Shown here piece by piece: positions 8,614 through 17,208 of a stretch of DNA of 64,000 nt. Made by a program: the position numbers and the translations under genes. Position 1 is the first letter of the stretch, and the number at the start of each line of letters is the position of its first letter. Below the pieces are notes generated by a model. It searched no databases and was not told where the DNA came from. It was given only the letters and a program-made list of their open reading frames with translations. Source of the stretch: Streptomyces pyxinae (lineage in GTDB: Bacteria; Actinomycetota; Actinomycetes; Streptomycetales; Streptomycetaceae); NCBI RefSeq assembly GCF_024756275.1, contig NZ_JANUGQ010000006.1, forward strand, positions 209,367 through 273,366, given 5' to 3'.

Positions 8614-9993
8614 ATGGCAGCCCAGATTCTTGTCGCGTCGAACCGTGGTCCCATCAGCTACACCCCCCGAGACGACGGCTCGCTGGAGGCCCGGCGGGGC
8701 GGCGGCGGACTGGTCTCCGGGCTCTCCGCGATCGGGCCGGACGCGGGGGCGCTCTGGGTCTGCTCGGCGCTGGGCGAGGGCGACCGGGAGGCAGTGCGGC
8801 GCGGGATCTCCGAGCCGGGCGTACGGATGCTGGACATCGACGCGGAGACCCACGCCGCCGCGTACAACGGGGTCGCCAACTCGGTGCTCTGGTTCGTCCA
8901 CCACCTGCTGTACCAGACGCCGCTGGAGCCGGTCTTCGACGCGGAGTTCCGCCGCCAGTGGGAGGCGTACCGCGCCTACAACCGGGCCTTCGCCGAGGCG
9001 CTGGCGGCCGAGGCGGCGGAGGGCGCCGCCGTGCTGATCCAGGACTACCATCTGACGCTCGCCCCCGGGATGCTGCGGGAGCTCCGCCCCGACCTGCGGA
9101 TCGGGCACTTCTCGCACACCCCCTGGGCGCCCGCCGACTACTTCCGGATGCTCCCGGACGACGTGGCCGAGGAGCTGCTGCGCGGCATGCTCGGCGCGGA
9201 CCGGCTGGGCTTCCTCACCCGCCGCTGGGCGGACGCCTTCGCCGGCTGCTGCGAGCGGCTGCTGGGCGGCACCGGCTCCACCGAGATCGGAGTGCACGGA
9301 CTGGGCGCGGACGCGGAGTTCCTCCGGGAGCGGTCGCGCCGGCCGGACGTGGACGAGCGGATGGCCGCGCTGCGGGAGCAGATCGGGGACCGCAAGGCGA
9401 TCGTCCGGGTGGACCGTACCGAGCTGTCCAAGAACATCGTGCGCGGGCTGCACGCCTACCGGACGCTGCTGGCGGAGTACCCGCAGTGGCGTGGAGAGGT
9501 GGTGCACGTCGCCTTCGCCTATCCCTCCCGCCAGGATCTCGCGGTCTACCGGGAGTACACGGCCGAGGTGGCCCGGCTGGCCGAGGAGATCAACACCGAG
9601 TACGGCACGGACGACTGGACGCCGGTGGTGCTGCACGTGAAGGACGACTTCGCGCGTTCGCTGGCCGCCTACCGGCTGGCCGACGTGGCCCTGGTCAACC
9701 CGATCCGGGACGGCATGAACCTGGTCGCCAAGGAGGTCCCGGTCGTCTCCGACGAGGGGTGCGCGCTGGTGCTCTCCCGGGAGGCGGGGGCGTACGAGGA
9801 GCTGGGCGAGGACGCGGTGACGGTGAACCCGTACGACATCACCGCCACGGCCGCCGCCCTGCACGAGGCGCTCTCCATGCCCCCGGCCGAGCGCGCCGAA
9901 CGCTCCAAGCGGCTGGCCGCCGCCGCCACCGCCCTTCCCCCGGCCCGCTGGTTCCTCGACCAGCTGGAGGCCCTCCGCGCGGCGACGGCGTAG
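8614..9993 (+). CDS. otsA: Trehalose-6-phosphate synthase
   Basis: A 459-residue GT20 enzyme that transfers glucose from UDP/GDP-glucose to glucose-6-phosphate. ILVASNRGP and GGGGLVSGL at the N terminus bind the nucleotide sugar. VLIQDYHLTLAPGMLRE, GHFSHTPW and NPIRDGMNLVAKE are the conserved GT20 signatures. The ATG at 8614 gives the usual family start; an upstream in-frame GTG is not family-like. otsB is convergent just downstream with a shared hairpin, so synthase and phosphatase are adjacent but not co-transcribed. Confidence 0.96.
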   Translation: MAAQILVASNRGPISYTPRDDGSLEARRGGGGLVSGLSAIGPDAGALWVCSALGEGDREAVRRGISEPGVRMLDIDAETHAAAYNGVANSVLWFVHHLLYQTPLEPVFDAEFRRQWEAYRAYNRAFAEALAAEAAEGAAVLIQDYHLTLAPGMLRELRPDLRIGHFSHTPWAPADYFRMLPDDVAEELLRGMLGADRLGFLTRRWADAFAGCCERLLGGTGSTEIGVHGLGADAEFLRERSRRPDVDERMAALREQIGDRKAIVRVDRTELSKNIVRGLHAYRTLLAEYPQWRGEVVHVAFAYPSRQDLAVYREYTAEVARLAEEINTEYGTDDWTPVVLHVKDDFARSLAAYRLADVALVNPIRDGMNLVAKEVPVVSDEGCALVLSREAGAYEELGEDAVTVNPYDITATAAALHEALSMPPAERAERSKRLAAAATALPPARWFLDQLEALRAATA

Positions 9994-10005
9994 CGGGCCC
10001 GCGTA

Positions 10006-10032
10006 GCGAGCCCGGGCCCCGCCCGGGCTCGC
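10006..10032. terminator. Bidirectional terminator between otsA and otsB
   Basis: A perfect 12-bp stem GCGAGCCCGGGC with its complement and a 3-base loop lies between the convergent stop codons of otsA and otsB. Confidence 0.85.
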
Positions 10033-10047
10033 GCCCCCGGGCGGGGC

Positions 10048-10998
10048 TCAGGCGGCGGGCGGGGTCTCCAGGGTGTCGGCCAAGCGCGACAGGAAGGCGA
10101 CGACTCCGGCGGGGCCGGGGAGGCGGAGGTCGGCGCGGTCGGCCAGTTCCGGGACCTCGTTGCTGGCGCTGCACACCAGGACGCCGGGGAGGCCGTCGGA
10201 GCGGAGCTTCCCGACCGCCGCGTAGGCGGGCAGGTCGCCCAGGTCGTCGCCGGCGTACAGCACGGAGCGGGCCCGGGTCTCGCGCAGGTGCTCGGTGAGG
10301 GCCACGCCCTTGTCCATGCCGGGCGGGCGCAGCTCCAGGACCATCCGGCCCGGCTCGACCACCAGCCCGTGCCGGGCGGCCAGCTCGGTGAGCGGGCCGC
10401 GGAGCAGCTCGAAGGCGGCGGCCGGGTCCTCGGCGCGGCGGGTGTGGACGGCGACCGCCCGGCCCTTCTCCTCGATCCAGGTGCCGGGACCGGCGCCGGA
10501 CCCTTCCAGCACCCCGGGCAGCTCGGCGCGGACGGCGGCCACGCCCGGGTGCGGGGCAGCGGCCCGGACCGTACCGGTGCCGGCGTCCCAGCGCTCGGCG
10601 CCGTAGTGGCCGAGGACCACCAGGTGTTCCAGGCCGGGCACTCCGGCGAAGCCGCCGTACTCGACGGCCACCCCGGCGGGCCGGCCGGTGATCACGGCGA
10701 CGGCGGCCAGGTGGGGGGCGAGCCGGGCGATGGCCTCCACCGCGCCGGGGTGGGCGCGGGCCTGCTCGGGGTCGGCCACGATGTCGGCGAGGGTGCCGTC
10801 GAAGTCCAGCGCGACGACCGCCCGGCCGGGGTCGGCCAGCAGCGCGTCGAGCCCGGCCCGCCCGGCGGGGGTGGCCGGTTCCGGGATGCCGGGGACGGCG
10901 GGGGCGCCGGGGCCGGTGGGGTCCGGGGCGGTGGTGCCGGGGACGGTGGTGCGGTCGGGAGAGACGTCGGGGGTGATGTCGTCGGGGGTGCTGCCCAT
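10048..10998 (-). CDS. otsB: Trehalose-6-phosphate phosphatase
   Basis: A 316-residue HAD-fold phosphatase. Motif I is DFDGTLADIV (first Asp nucleophile, second Asp general acid); motif II VITGRPAG; the metal-binding motif IV is LYAGDDLGDLPAY. The family dephosphorylates trehalose-6-phosphate. An N-terminal tail of about 50 residues is Pro/Thr/Gly-rich and not conserved. The ATG at 10998 is the first Met before this tail; the frame stays open far upstream through low-complexity DNA that is not coding-like. Confidence 0.93.
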   Translation of the reverse strand: MGSTPDDITPDVSPDRTTVPGTTAPDPTGPGAPAVPGIPEPATPAGRAGLDALLADPGRAVVALDFDGTLADIVADPEQARAHPGAVEAIARLAPHLAAVAVITGRPAGVAVEYGGFAGVPGLEHLVVLGHYGAERWDAGTGTVRAAAPHPGVAAVRAELPGVLEGSGAGPGTWIEEKGRAVAVHTRRAEDPAAAFELLRGPLTELAARHGLVVEPGRMVLELRPPGMDKGVALTEHLRETRARSVLYAGDDLGDLPAYAAVGKLRSDGLPGVLVCSASNEVPELADRADLRLPGPAGVVAFLSRLADTLETPPAA

Positions 10999-11081
10999 GT
11001 GGGGGAACCTATCCCCGGTCGCCGGGGCGCACACCTCGGTCCCGGGGCCGCCCGGCGGTTCGCGTCCGGGTCCCCGGTGGC

Positions 11082-11432
11082 TCAGCGGCGGTCCTCGCGG
11101 GAGGCGCGAAGGCGGCGCAGCCGGTTGACGGTCACCGGGTCGTGCTCCAGGGCGGCCGGGTCGTTCAGCAGGGCGTTGAGCAGTTGGTAGTACCGGACGG
11201 GCGAGAGCCCCAGCTCCTCCCGGACGGCCCGCTCCTTGGCGCCGGGCCCGGGCCAGGACCGCCGCTCCAGGGCCAGCACCGCCCGGTCCCGCGCGGTGAG
11301 CCGCCGGGGGGCGCGGCCGGAGGCGGCTGCGCCCGGCACGGGGCCGGAGGTGGGTTCGCCTGCGGCCGGCCGGCCGGCCGGGGCGGTCCGGTCGTCCGGG
11401 GCGGGGCCTGGGCCGGGATCGGACGGGGTCAT
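11082..11432 (-). CDS. DUF3263 family small protein
   Basis: A 116-residue protein. The C-terminal 75 residues (LTARDRAVLALERRSWPGPG, then KERAVREELGLSPVRYYQLL) match the DUF3263 helix-turn-helix-like actinobacterial family. The N-terminal 40 residues are Pro/Gly/Ala-rich linker. The function is unknown; the fold suggests nucleic-acid binding. It lies upstream of otsB on the same strand with an 83-bp gap, so it may be co-transcribed with it. Confidence 0.85.
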   Translation of the reverse strand: MTPSDPGPGPAPDDRTAPAGRPAAGEPTSGPVPGAAASGRAPRRLTARDRAVLALERRSWPGPGAKERAVREELGLSPVRYYQLLNALLNDPAALEHDPVTVNRLRRLRASREDRR

Positions 11433-11476
11433 GGCGGCAACCTAACGCTTCCGGGGGCACGGCGTTCCCGAGGGGG

Positions 11477-11591
11477 CCGGGAGGGAGCCCTCCCGGGGGC
11501 CGGGAGGGAGCCCTCCCGGGGGCCGGGAGGGAGCCCTCCCGGGGGCCGGGAGGGAGCCCTCCCGGGGGCCGGGACGGAGCCCTCTCCGGGG
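11477..11591. repeat. 23-bp tandem palindromic repeat array
   Basis: Four identical 23-bp copies (11477-11499, 11500-11522, 11523-11545, 11546-11568) and a fifth with a few changes (11569-11591). Each unit contains CCGGGAGG-GAGC-CCTCCCGG, an 8-bp stem with a 4-base loop, so the array can fold into a chain of hairpins on either strand. Confidence 0.95.
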
Positions 11592-11990
11592 CCCGGGGGC
11601 GGGCGGTACGGACACGAGGGCCGGGGCCCGGGGCCGGGGTGGATACCGACACGGGGCCGGGCGCGGGCGGTGGTACGGCCCGGAGCCCGGGGCGGGGCCT
11701 CTTCCGGGCCGGAGACGGTACGGGCACGGGGGCCGGGGCCCCGGGAAGTGAGACGGCCCCCGGGACCGGAGCCGGTGGTACGGCCCCCGGGACCGGAGCC
11801 GCCGGTACGGCACGGGGCCGGGCGCGGACGGTCGGTCGTCGGTGCCCGGCCCCGGCCGTCAGAACCCTGGTACCGACCGTCAGGCCCCGGCCCCGGCCGT
11901 CAGGAACCAGGTCCGGCCGACGGGCCCGGGTACCGGCCGGGCCCGGGTACCGGCCTTCAGGATCCAGGTACCGGCCCGGCCGTCAGGCCG
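11592..11990. other. Low-complexity spacer downstream of the sugar-binding gene
   Basis: About 400 bp of degenerate repeats built from CCCGGGACCGGAGCCGGTACGG-like and GGGCCCGGGTACCGGCC-like words (quoted in part). No gene is supported. KpnI-like GGTACC and CCGGTAC words recur every 15-30 bases. Confidence 0.5.
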
Positions 11991-12030
11991 TCACTCCGCC
12001 GCTTCGGCGTTCACTCCGCCGCTTCGGCGT
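11991..12030 (-). repeat. 20-bp exact tandem duplication across a stop codon
   Basis: TCACTCCGCCGCTTCGGCGT occurs at 11991-12010 and again at 12011-12030. The second copy encodes the end of the sugar-binding protein and its TGA; the first copy duplicates both just downstream. Confidence 0.95.
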
Positions 12031-13279
12031 TCTGGGCGTCGGTGGCGATCCGGTCCAGTACGGCCTGCGGGTCGCCCTTGGACTCGACCGCCTTGCCGAT
12101 GTTGGCCTTGATGCTCTTGCTGACCGCCGCCCAGGAGGTCTCACCGACCGGGTAGAGCACCGAGGTCGGCAGCTCCTGGAGGAACGGCTTCAGCTCCTTG
12201 TGCGCCGGGTCGTCCGTCATCTGCTGGCTCGCCGTCACGGTGACGGGCAGCAGGTCGTAGTCGCCGGAGAACTTCAGCACATTGTCGTCCCGGTACACGA
12301 AGTCCAGGAACTTGCCGATCTCCTTGCGGTGACCGTTCTGCTTGAAGGCCATCATCCAGTCCGCGACGCCCATCGCGGCCTTGGCCTTGCCCTTCTCACC
12401 CGGCAGCGGCACCATGCCGACCTTGATGCCGGCCTTCTCGGCCTGCTCCATCAGGGTGGGGTGGCCGTTCAGCATGCCGACCTCGCCCTTGGCGAAGGCG
12501 TCGAAGGCCGGCTGGCGGTCGAGCCGGCCGGGGGCGACCGGACCGGTCAGACCCTTGCCGACCAGGTTGTCCCGGAGCCAGCTGAAGGTGTGGGCGTTCT
12601 CCTCGGAGGCGATCGCATAGCCGTCGCCGTTCTTGGAGCGGTAGCCGCCACCGCCGGCCAGCATCCACATCAGCGTCTCGGCCTGGGACTCCTCCGAGCC
12701 GAGCGGCAGGGCGAAGGGGTACTTCACGCCCTTGTCCTTCAGCTTCTGCGCGGCCTCCTGGAGCTCGGCCCAGGTCGTCGGGGGCTTGGCGCCGGCCTTC
12801 GTGAAGAGGTCCTCGTTGTAGAAGAGCAGCCGGGTGCTGGAGGCGAACGGCAGGCCGTACTGGACCCGGTGGACCTCGCCCGCCTGGCTGAGCAGCGGCA
12901 GGAAGTTGGCCTCGGTGGTCACCGACACCATGTCCTGGACCTTGTAGAGCTTGTCCTCCTTGGCGAAGTCGGCGTAGGCGCCGATCTGCGCCAGGTCGGG
13001 GGCGTTGCCCTCCTTGACCATCTTGGCGACCTCGCGGTCCACGTCCTTCCAGGACAGGACCGTCACCTCGACCTTGGTGTCCGGATTCTTCTTCTCGTAC
13101 GCGCGGGCCAGGTCGTCCCAGTAGCGCTTGGAGGTGTTGGCATCGGTGCTGCCGTAGTCGGCGGCGACGAGCTTCAGGGTGACGTCACCGCCGCCCGCCT
13201 CGCCCCCACAGCCGGACAGCGTCGCCGCCATGCCCAACGCGGCCACCGCCGCGATCCACCCCATGTTGCGGCGCCGCAC
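12011..13279 (-). CDS. Extracellular sugar-binding lipoprotein (ABC transporter family 1)
   Basis: A 422-residue solute-binding protein. Residues 1-22 form a lipoprotein signal (RRR, hydrophobic core, lipobox LSGC), so the mature protein is lipid-anchored outside the membrane. The body resembles family 1 carbohydrate-binding proteins (ARAYEKKNPDTKVEVTVLSW; LYKVQDMVSV; GLPFASSTRLLFYNEDLF). No permease or ATPase genes are adjacent, as often in Streptomyces where MsiK is shared. It is divergent from nagK-nagA and shares the promoter region with two dre-like boxes, so an amino-sugar substrate and DasR control are reasonable inferences. The start is the GTG at 13279; an ATG five codons in is an alternative. 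Confidence 0.9.
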   Translation of the reverse strand: MRRRNMGWIAAVAALGMAATLSGCGGEAGGGDVTLKLVAADYGSTDANTSKRYWDDLARAYEKKNPDTKVEVTVLSWKDVDREVAKMVKEGNAPDLAQIGAYADFAKEDKLYKVQDMVSVTTEANFLPLLSQAGEVHRVQYGLPFASSTRLLFYNEDLFTKAGAKPPTTWAELQEAAQKLKDKGVKYPFALPLGSEESQAETLMWMLAGGGGYRSKNGDGYAIASEENAHTFSWLRDNLVGKGLTGPVAPGRLDRQPAFDAFAKGEVGMLNGHPTLMEQAEKAGIKVGMVPLPGEKGKAKAAMGVADWMMAFKQNGHRKEIGKFLDFVYRDDNVLKFSGDYDLLPVTVTASQQMTDDPAHKELKPFLQELPTSVLYPVGETSWAAVSKSIKANIGKAVESKGDPQAVLDRIATDAQNAEAAE

Positions 13280-13333
13280 AGCTATCCACCTCTGGCTCTA
13301 CTTTGAGCTGCAATTAACCCGACAATAAGACGA

Positions 13334-13349
13334 TGAGGTCTACACCAGT
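13334..13349. promoter_or_regulatory. dre-like DasR operator 1
   Basis: TGAGGTCTACACCAGT matches 12 of 16 positions of the DasR consensus A(C/G)TGGTCTAGACCA(C/G)T. It lies in the divergent promoter between the sugar-binding gene and nagK. DasR is the GlcNAc-responsive GntR repressor of streptomycetes, and nagKA is a known target. Confidence 0.75.
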
Positions 13350-13393
13350 CCGGCGCTCCGGCGCAACTCAGGCCCCACTCCGGGAATCGCGCA

Positions 13394-13409
13394 AGTGGAC
13401 TAGACCTTT
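13394..13409. promoter_or_regulatory. dre-like DasR operator 2
   Basis: AGTGGACTAGACCTTT matches 13 of 16 positions of the dre consensus. It ends 27 bases before the nagK start codon, placed to block transcription of nagK-nagA. Confidence 0.8.
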
Positions 13410-13436
13410 CAACCCCGGCGGGCGACACTGGTCCCC

Positions 13437-14600
13437 GTGAAACACGTCATCGCCCTCGATGTGGGCGGCACCGGAATGAAAGCCGCCCTGGTCGGAGCGG
13501 ACGGGACGCTGCTGTACGAGGCCCGCCGCGCGACCGGCCGGGAGCGTGGCACCGGGGCCGTGGTGGCCGGGATCCTCGACTTCGCCGCCGAGCTGCGTGA
13601 TCACGGTCACCACCGGTACGGCCGGCCCGCCGTCGCCGCCGGGGTCGCGGTACCCGGAATCGTGGACTCCGAGCGGGGCGTCGCGAAGTACTCCGCCAAC
13701 CTCGGCTGGCGCGACCTGCCGCTGCGCGCCCTGCTGAGTGAACGGCTGGCCGGCGTACCGGTCGCGCTCGGCCACGACGTGCGCACCGGCGGACTGGCCG
13801 AGGGCCGGGTCGGAGCGGGCCGGGGCACCGACCGGTTCCTGTTCGTGGCGCTGGGCACCGGGATCGCGGGCGCCATCGGCATCGACGGCGCCACCGAGGC
13901 CGGGGCGCACGGGTACGCGGGCGAGATCGGCCACATCGTGGTGCGCCCCGGCGGCCCGGCCTGCGGTTGCGGCAACCGGGGCTGTCTGGAGGCGCTCGCC
14001 TCGGCCGGCGCGGTCGGCCGGGCCTGGGCGGCGGCGAGCGGCGTCCCGGGAGCGGACGCGGCGGACTGCGCAAGGGCCGTCGCGGCGGGCGACCCCGGAG
14101 CCGTACGGGTGTGGCGGGAGGCCGTCGCGGCGCTGGCCGACGGGCTGGTCACCGCCGTCACCCTGCTGGACCCGCGCACCCTGATCATCGGTGGCGGTCT
14201 GGCCGAGGCCGGGGAAACCCTGTTCACACCACTGCGGGCGGCCATGGCGGAGCGGGTGACCTTCCAGAGGCTGCCCGCGATCGTGCCGGCCGCCCTCGGG
14301 GACACCGCCGGCTGCCTGGGCGCGGGCCTCCTCGCCTGGGACCTGCTGACCGGGTCCGCCGGGCCCGGGTCGTACGCCGGGGCCGCCGGGCACGGGGCGG
14401 GCTCCGGTCCCGCCGGGTCCGGTCCGGACGGCGGTCCCGCCGGGCCCGGGGCGTCGGCCGGTTCCGGGACGGCCGGGCCCGGGTCGTACACCGTTTCCGA
14501 GTCCGCCGAGTCCCACAAGTCCGACGAGTCCGCCGAGTCCCACAAGTCCGACGAGACCAACGAGACCGAGTCCACCCCCGACCGGGAGGTTTCCGCCTGA
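13437..14600 (+). CDS. nagK: ROK-family sugar kinase, probable N-acetylglucosamine kinase
   Basis: A 387-residue ROK kinase. N-terminal ALDVGGTGMKAALVG is the phosphate-binding site; GTGIAGAIGIDG and GEIGHIVVRPGG carry the sugar and catalytic sites; CGCGNRGCLEA is the ROK zinc motif. Linkage to nagA (TGATG overlap, next gene) supports GlcNAc phosphorylation to GlcNAc-6-phosphate. The ROK domain ends near residue 310. The last 75 residues are a disordered Gly/Pro/Ser/Glu tail containing two copies of ESAESHKSD, absent from usual family members. A glucokinase-like specificity cannot be excluded. Confidence 0.85.
   Translation: MKHVIALDVGGTGMKAALVGADGTLLYEARRATGRERGTGAVVAGILDFAAELRDHGHHRYGRPAVAAGVAVPGIVDSERGVAKYSANLGWRDLPLRALLSERLAGVPVALGHDVRTGGLAEGRVGAGRGTDRFLFVALGTGIAGAIGIDGATEAGAHGYAGEIGHIVVRPGGPACGCGNRGCLEALASAGAVGRAWAAASGVPGADAADCARAVAAGDPGAVRVWREAVAALADGLVTAVTLLDPRTLIIGGGLAEAGETLFTPLRAAMAERVTFQRLPAIVPAALGDTAGCLGAGLLAWDLLTGSAGPGSYAGAAGHGAGSGPAGSGPDGGPAGPGASAGSGTAGPGSYTVSESAESHKSDESAESHKSDETNETESTPDREVSA
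14499..14552 (+). repeat. 27-bp tandem repeat in the nagK tail
   Basis: Two exact 27-bp copies (14499-14525 and 14526-14552) encode the nine-residue unit ESAESHKSD twice. The shorter sub-unit GAGTCC also recurs, pointing to slippage. Confidence 0.9.
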
Positions 14601-15787
14601 TGGCCGATCGCACTGTTCTCGCCGGCGCCCGTGTGGTGCTGCCGTCCGGCATGGTCGAAGGCGGGCGGGTGACCGTGGAGAACGGCCGGATCACCGCCGT
14701 GGCCCCGCCCCTGGACGCCGTGGAGCCCGGAGTCGCCGCGCCCGGCGCCGTGGAGCCCGGGGCCGTGGACCTGACCGGGCACTGGCTGGTGCCCGGCTTC
14801 GTGGATCTGCACAACCACGGCGGCGGCGGTGGCTCCTTCACCTCCGGCACCGCCGACGACGTCCTGCACGGCGTCCGTACCCACCGGCTGCACGGCACCA
14901 CCACCCTGGTCGCCTCCACCGTCACCGACGACCTGCACACCCTGGCCGAGCGCGCCGGGCTCCTCTCCGAACTGGCCGAGCAGGGCGACATCGCCGGCAT
15001 CCACTTCGAGGGCCCGTTCATCTCGCCCTGCCGCAAGGGGGCGCACAGCGAGACGCTGCTGCGCCACCCGGAGCCGGCCGAGGTCCGGAAGCTGATCGAC
15101 GCCGCGCGCGGCCGGGCCGTGATGGTCACCCTCGCCACCGAACTGCCCGGCGGCATCGAGTCCGTACGGCTGCTCGCGGACCACGGGGTGATCGCCGCCG
15201 TCGGCCACACCGACGCCACCTACGAGCAGACGGTGGCCGCGATCGACGCGGGCGCCACCGTCGCCACCCACCTCTACAACGCGATGCCCGCCATCGGCCA
15301 CCGCGCCCCCGGCCCGATCACCGCCCTGCTGGAGGACGAGCGGGTCACCGTCGAGCTGATCAACGACGGTACGCATCTCCACCCGGCCGCGCTGGGACTG
15401 GCCTTCCATCACGCGGGCGCCGACCGGGTCGCGTTCATCACGGACGCGATGGACGCGGCGGGCATCGGCGACGGGATCTACCACCTGGGGCCGCTGGAGG
15501 TGGAGGTGCGCGAGGGCGTCGCCCGGCTGGTCGAGGGCGGCTCGATCGCGGGCTCCACGCTCACCCTGGACACCGCCTTCCGGCGGGCGGCGACCGTGGA
15601 CCGGCTGCCGGTCGAGTCGATCGTGCGCGCCCTGTCGGCCAACCCCGCCCGGCTGCTGGGCCGGTACGACGAGATCGGCTCGGTGGAGCCGGGCAAGTAC
15701 GCCGATCTGGTGGTCCTGGACGCCGACTTCGGGCTGGTGGGCGTGATGCGGCGCGGCAGCTGGGTGGTCGAACCGCCCCGCGTCTGA
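14600..15787 (+). CDS. nagA: N-acetylglucosamine-6-phosphate deacetylase
   Basis: A 395-residue amidohydrolase-superfamily enzyme that converts GlcNAc-6-phosphate to glucosamine-6-phosphate. PGFVDLHNHGGGGGSF carries the first metal-binding His pair. HFEGPFISPCRKGAH (Glu metal ligand), GHTDATYEQ and ATHLYNAMP are the further metal and substrate residues, and FITDAMDAAG contains the catalytic Asp. The start codon overlaps the nagK stop (TGATG), showing translational coupling. The two together form the DasR-controlled nagKA unit. Confidence 0.95.
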   Translation: MADRTVLAGARVVLPSGMVEGGRVTVENGRITAVAPPLDAVEPGVAAPGAVEPGAVDLTGHWLVPGFVDLHNHGGGGGSFTSGTADDVLHGVRTHRLHGTTTLVASTVTDDLHTLAERAGLLSELAEQGDIAGIHFEGPFISPCRKGAHSETLLRHPEPAEVRKLIDAARGRAVMVTLATELPGGIESVRLLADHGVIAAVGHTDATYEQTVAAIDAGATVATHLYNAMPAIGHRAPGPITALLEDERVTVELINDGTHLHPAALGLAFHHAGADRVAFITDAMDAAGIGDGIYHLGPLEVEVREGVARLVEGGSIAGSTLTLDTAFRRAATVDRLPVESIVRALSANPARLLGRYDEIGSVEPGKYADLVVLDADFGLVGVMRRGSWVVEPPRV

Positions 15788-16266
15788 CGGCCGCCGGGCG
15801 GCCCGGCCGGGAACGCGGCACCAGTGAGCCGGGACGCACGGCACCGGACGGCGGCACGCCCGGGGACTGGGCCGATCGGCCGGTATTTGGCATGATCAGG
15901 GCCGAGGGGCCGGATTCCCGTCGCACGGATCCGTCCGGCGAACCCGTCCAACGGGCCCGTACGGACGACCCGTTCGCCCGGGCCGTCCGGCGGAGCCGGG
16001 CAACGGGCCGGTACGGCGGACCTGTTCGGCCGGTTCGGCCGACGGCTCGTCCGCCGGGGTGTCCGTCGGCTCGTCCGCCGGGGTGTCCGTCGGGTTCGCT
16101 CGACCGACCCGCGCGGCGGAGCCTTTCGGCGGGCCCCTTCGGCGGACCGGTTCAACGGGCGCGTACGGCGGGCCCGTTACCCGGGTCCGGGGCCGGGTTC
16201 GCGGACGGGTCCGGCCGCCGGATTCCGTCCATCGCAACCGATCGCGCACTTCCGGGGGTGTCACCG
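15788..16266. other. Low-complexity spacer before the PfkB kinase
   Basis: A 479-bp region without a supported gene. It contains many GGCGGACCGGTTC-like words and an adjacent 24-bp repeat (about 16043-16090, CGGCTCGTCCGCCGGGGTGT...). The end near 16235 (CAACCGATCGCGCACTTCC) is the least biased and may hold the promoter of the next gene. Confidence 0.45.
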
Positions 16267-17193
16267 GTGATCCTGACGGTCACGCTCAACGCGGCGCTCG
16301 ATGTCACCTACCAGGTCCCGGCCCTGATCCCGCACGCCTCGCACCGGGTCACCGAGGTGGCCGAACGGCCGGGCGGCAAGGGGCTCAACGTGGCCCGGGT
16401 GCTGGCCGCGCTCGGCCATGAGACCACCGTCACCGGCTTCGCGGGCGGCCCCACCGGGGACGTCGTACGGGAGTTGCTCGCCCCGCTGCCGGTCCGGGAC
16501 GCCCTGGTCCCGATCGCCGGCACCACCCGCCGCACCCTCGCCGTGGTGGACGCCGCCACCGGGGACACCACCCAGCTCAACGAGCCCGGGCCCGAGGTGA
16601 CCCCGGCCGAATGGGCCGCCTTCCTCGGCCGCTACGAGGAGTTGCTGCCCGGCACCGGGGCGGTCGCGCTCTGCGGCAGCCTCCCGCCCGGCGTCCATGT
16701 CGGCGCCTACGCGGAGCTGATCCGCCGCGCCCGTACGGCGGGGGTCCCGGTGCTGCTGGACACCAGCGGGGAGCCGCTGCGCCGGGGGGTCGCCGCCCGG
16801 CCGGAGCTGATCAAGCCGAACGCCGAGGAGCTGGCCCGGCTGACCGGCGCCCGGGAACCGCTGCTGGCCAGCCATGACGCCCGCCGCCGGGGCGCCCGGG
16901 CGGTCGTCGCCTCACTGGGCCCGGACGGTCTGCTGGCGGTCACCCCGGACGGCGTCTGGCGGGCGGCGCCGCCCCGTCCGGTGGCCGGCAACCCCACGGG
17001 CGCCGGCGACTCCGCCGTGGCCGGCCTGCTCTCCGGCCTGGTCATGGACCTGCCCTGGCCCGAGCGGCTGGTCCGGGCCGTCGCCCTCTCGGCCGCCACC
17101 GTGCTGGCCCCGGCGGCCGGGGAGTTCGCGGCGGAGGCGTACCGGCGGCTGTGCGCCGAGGTCACGGTGGAAGAGACACCGGCGGCGGCCTGA
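16267..17193 (+). CDS. PfkB-family hexose-phosphate kinase (1-phosphofructokinase type)
   Basis: A 308-residue ribokinase-fold kinase. ILTVTLNAALDVTY is the FruK/tagatose-6-phosphate-kinase start, GGKGLNVARVLAALG is PfkB signature 1 and NPTGAGDSAVAGL is signature 2 with the catalytic Asp. This subfamily phosphorylates fructose-1-phosphate or tagatose-6-phosphate. Its position after nagA suggests catabolism of amino sugars or their products, but no fruA-type transporter is near, so the substrate is open. GTG 16267 is chosen as the family start; the long open frame upstream is low-complexity DNA. Confidence 0.85.
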   Translation: MILTVTLNAALDVTYQVPALIPHASHRVTEVAERPGGKGLNVARVLAALGHETTVTGFAGGPTGDVVRELLAPLPVRDALVPIAGTTRRTLAVVDAATGDTTQLNEPGPEVTPAEWAAFLGRYEELLPGTGAVALCGSLPPGVHVGAYAELIRRARTAGVPVLLDTSGEPLRRGVAARPELIKPNAEELARLTGAREPLLASHDARRRGARAVVASLGPDGLLAVTPDGVWRAAPPRPVAGNPTGAGDSAVAGLLSGLVMDLPWPERLVRAVALSAATVLAPAAGEFAAEAYRRLCAEVTVEETPAAA

Positions 17194-17208
17194 CAGGCCG
17201 TGTCACGG

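Noticed and set aside
11477..11591. CRISPR-like array
   Set aside because: Units are directly adjacent with no spacers and no cas genes in the window.
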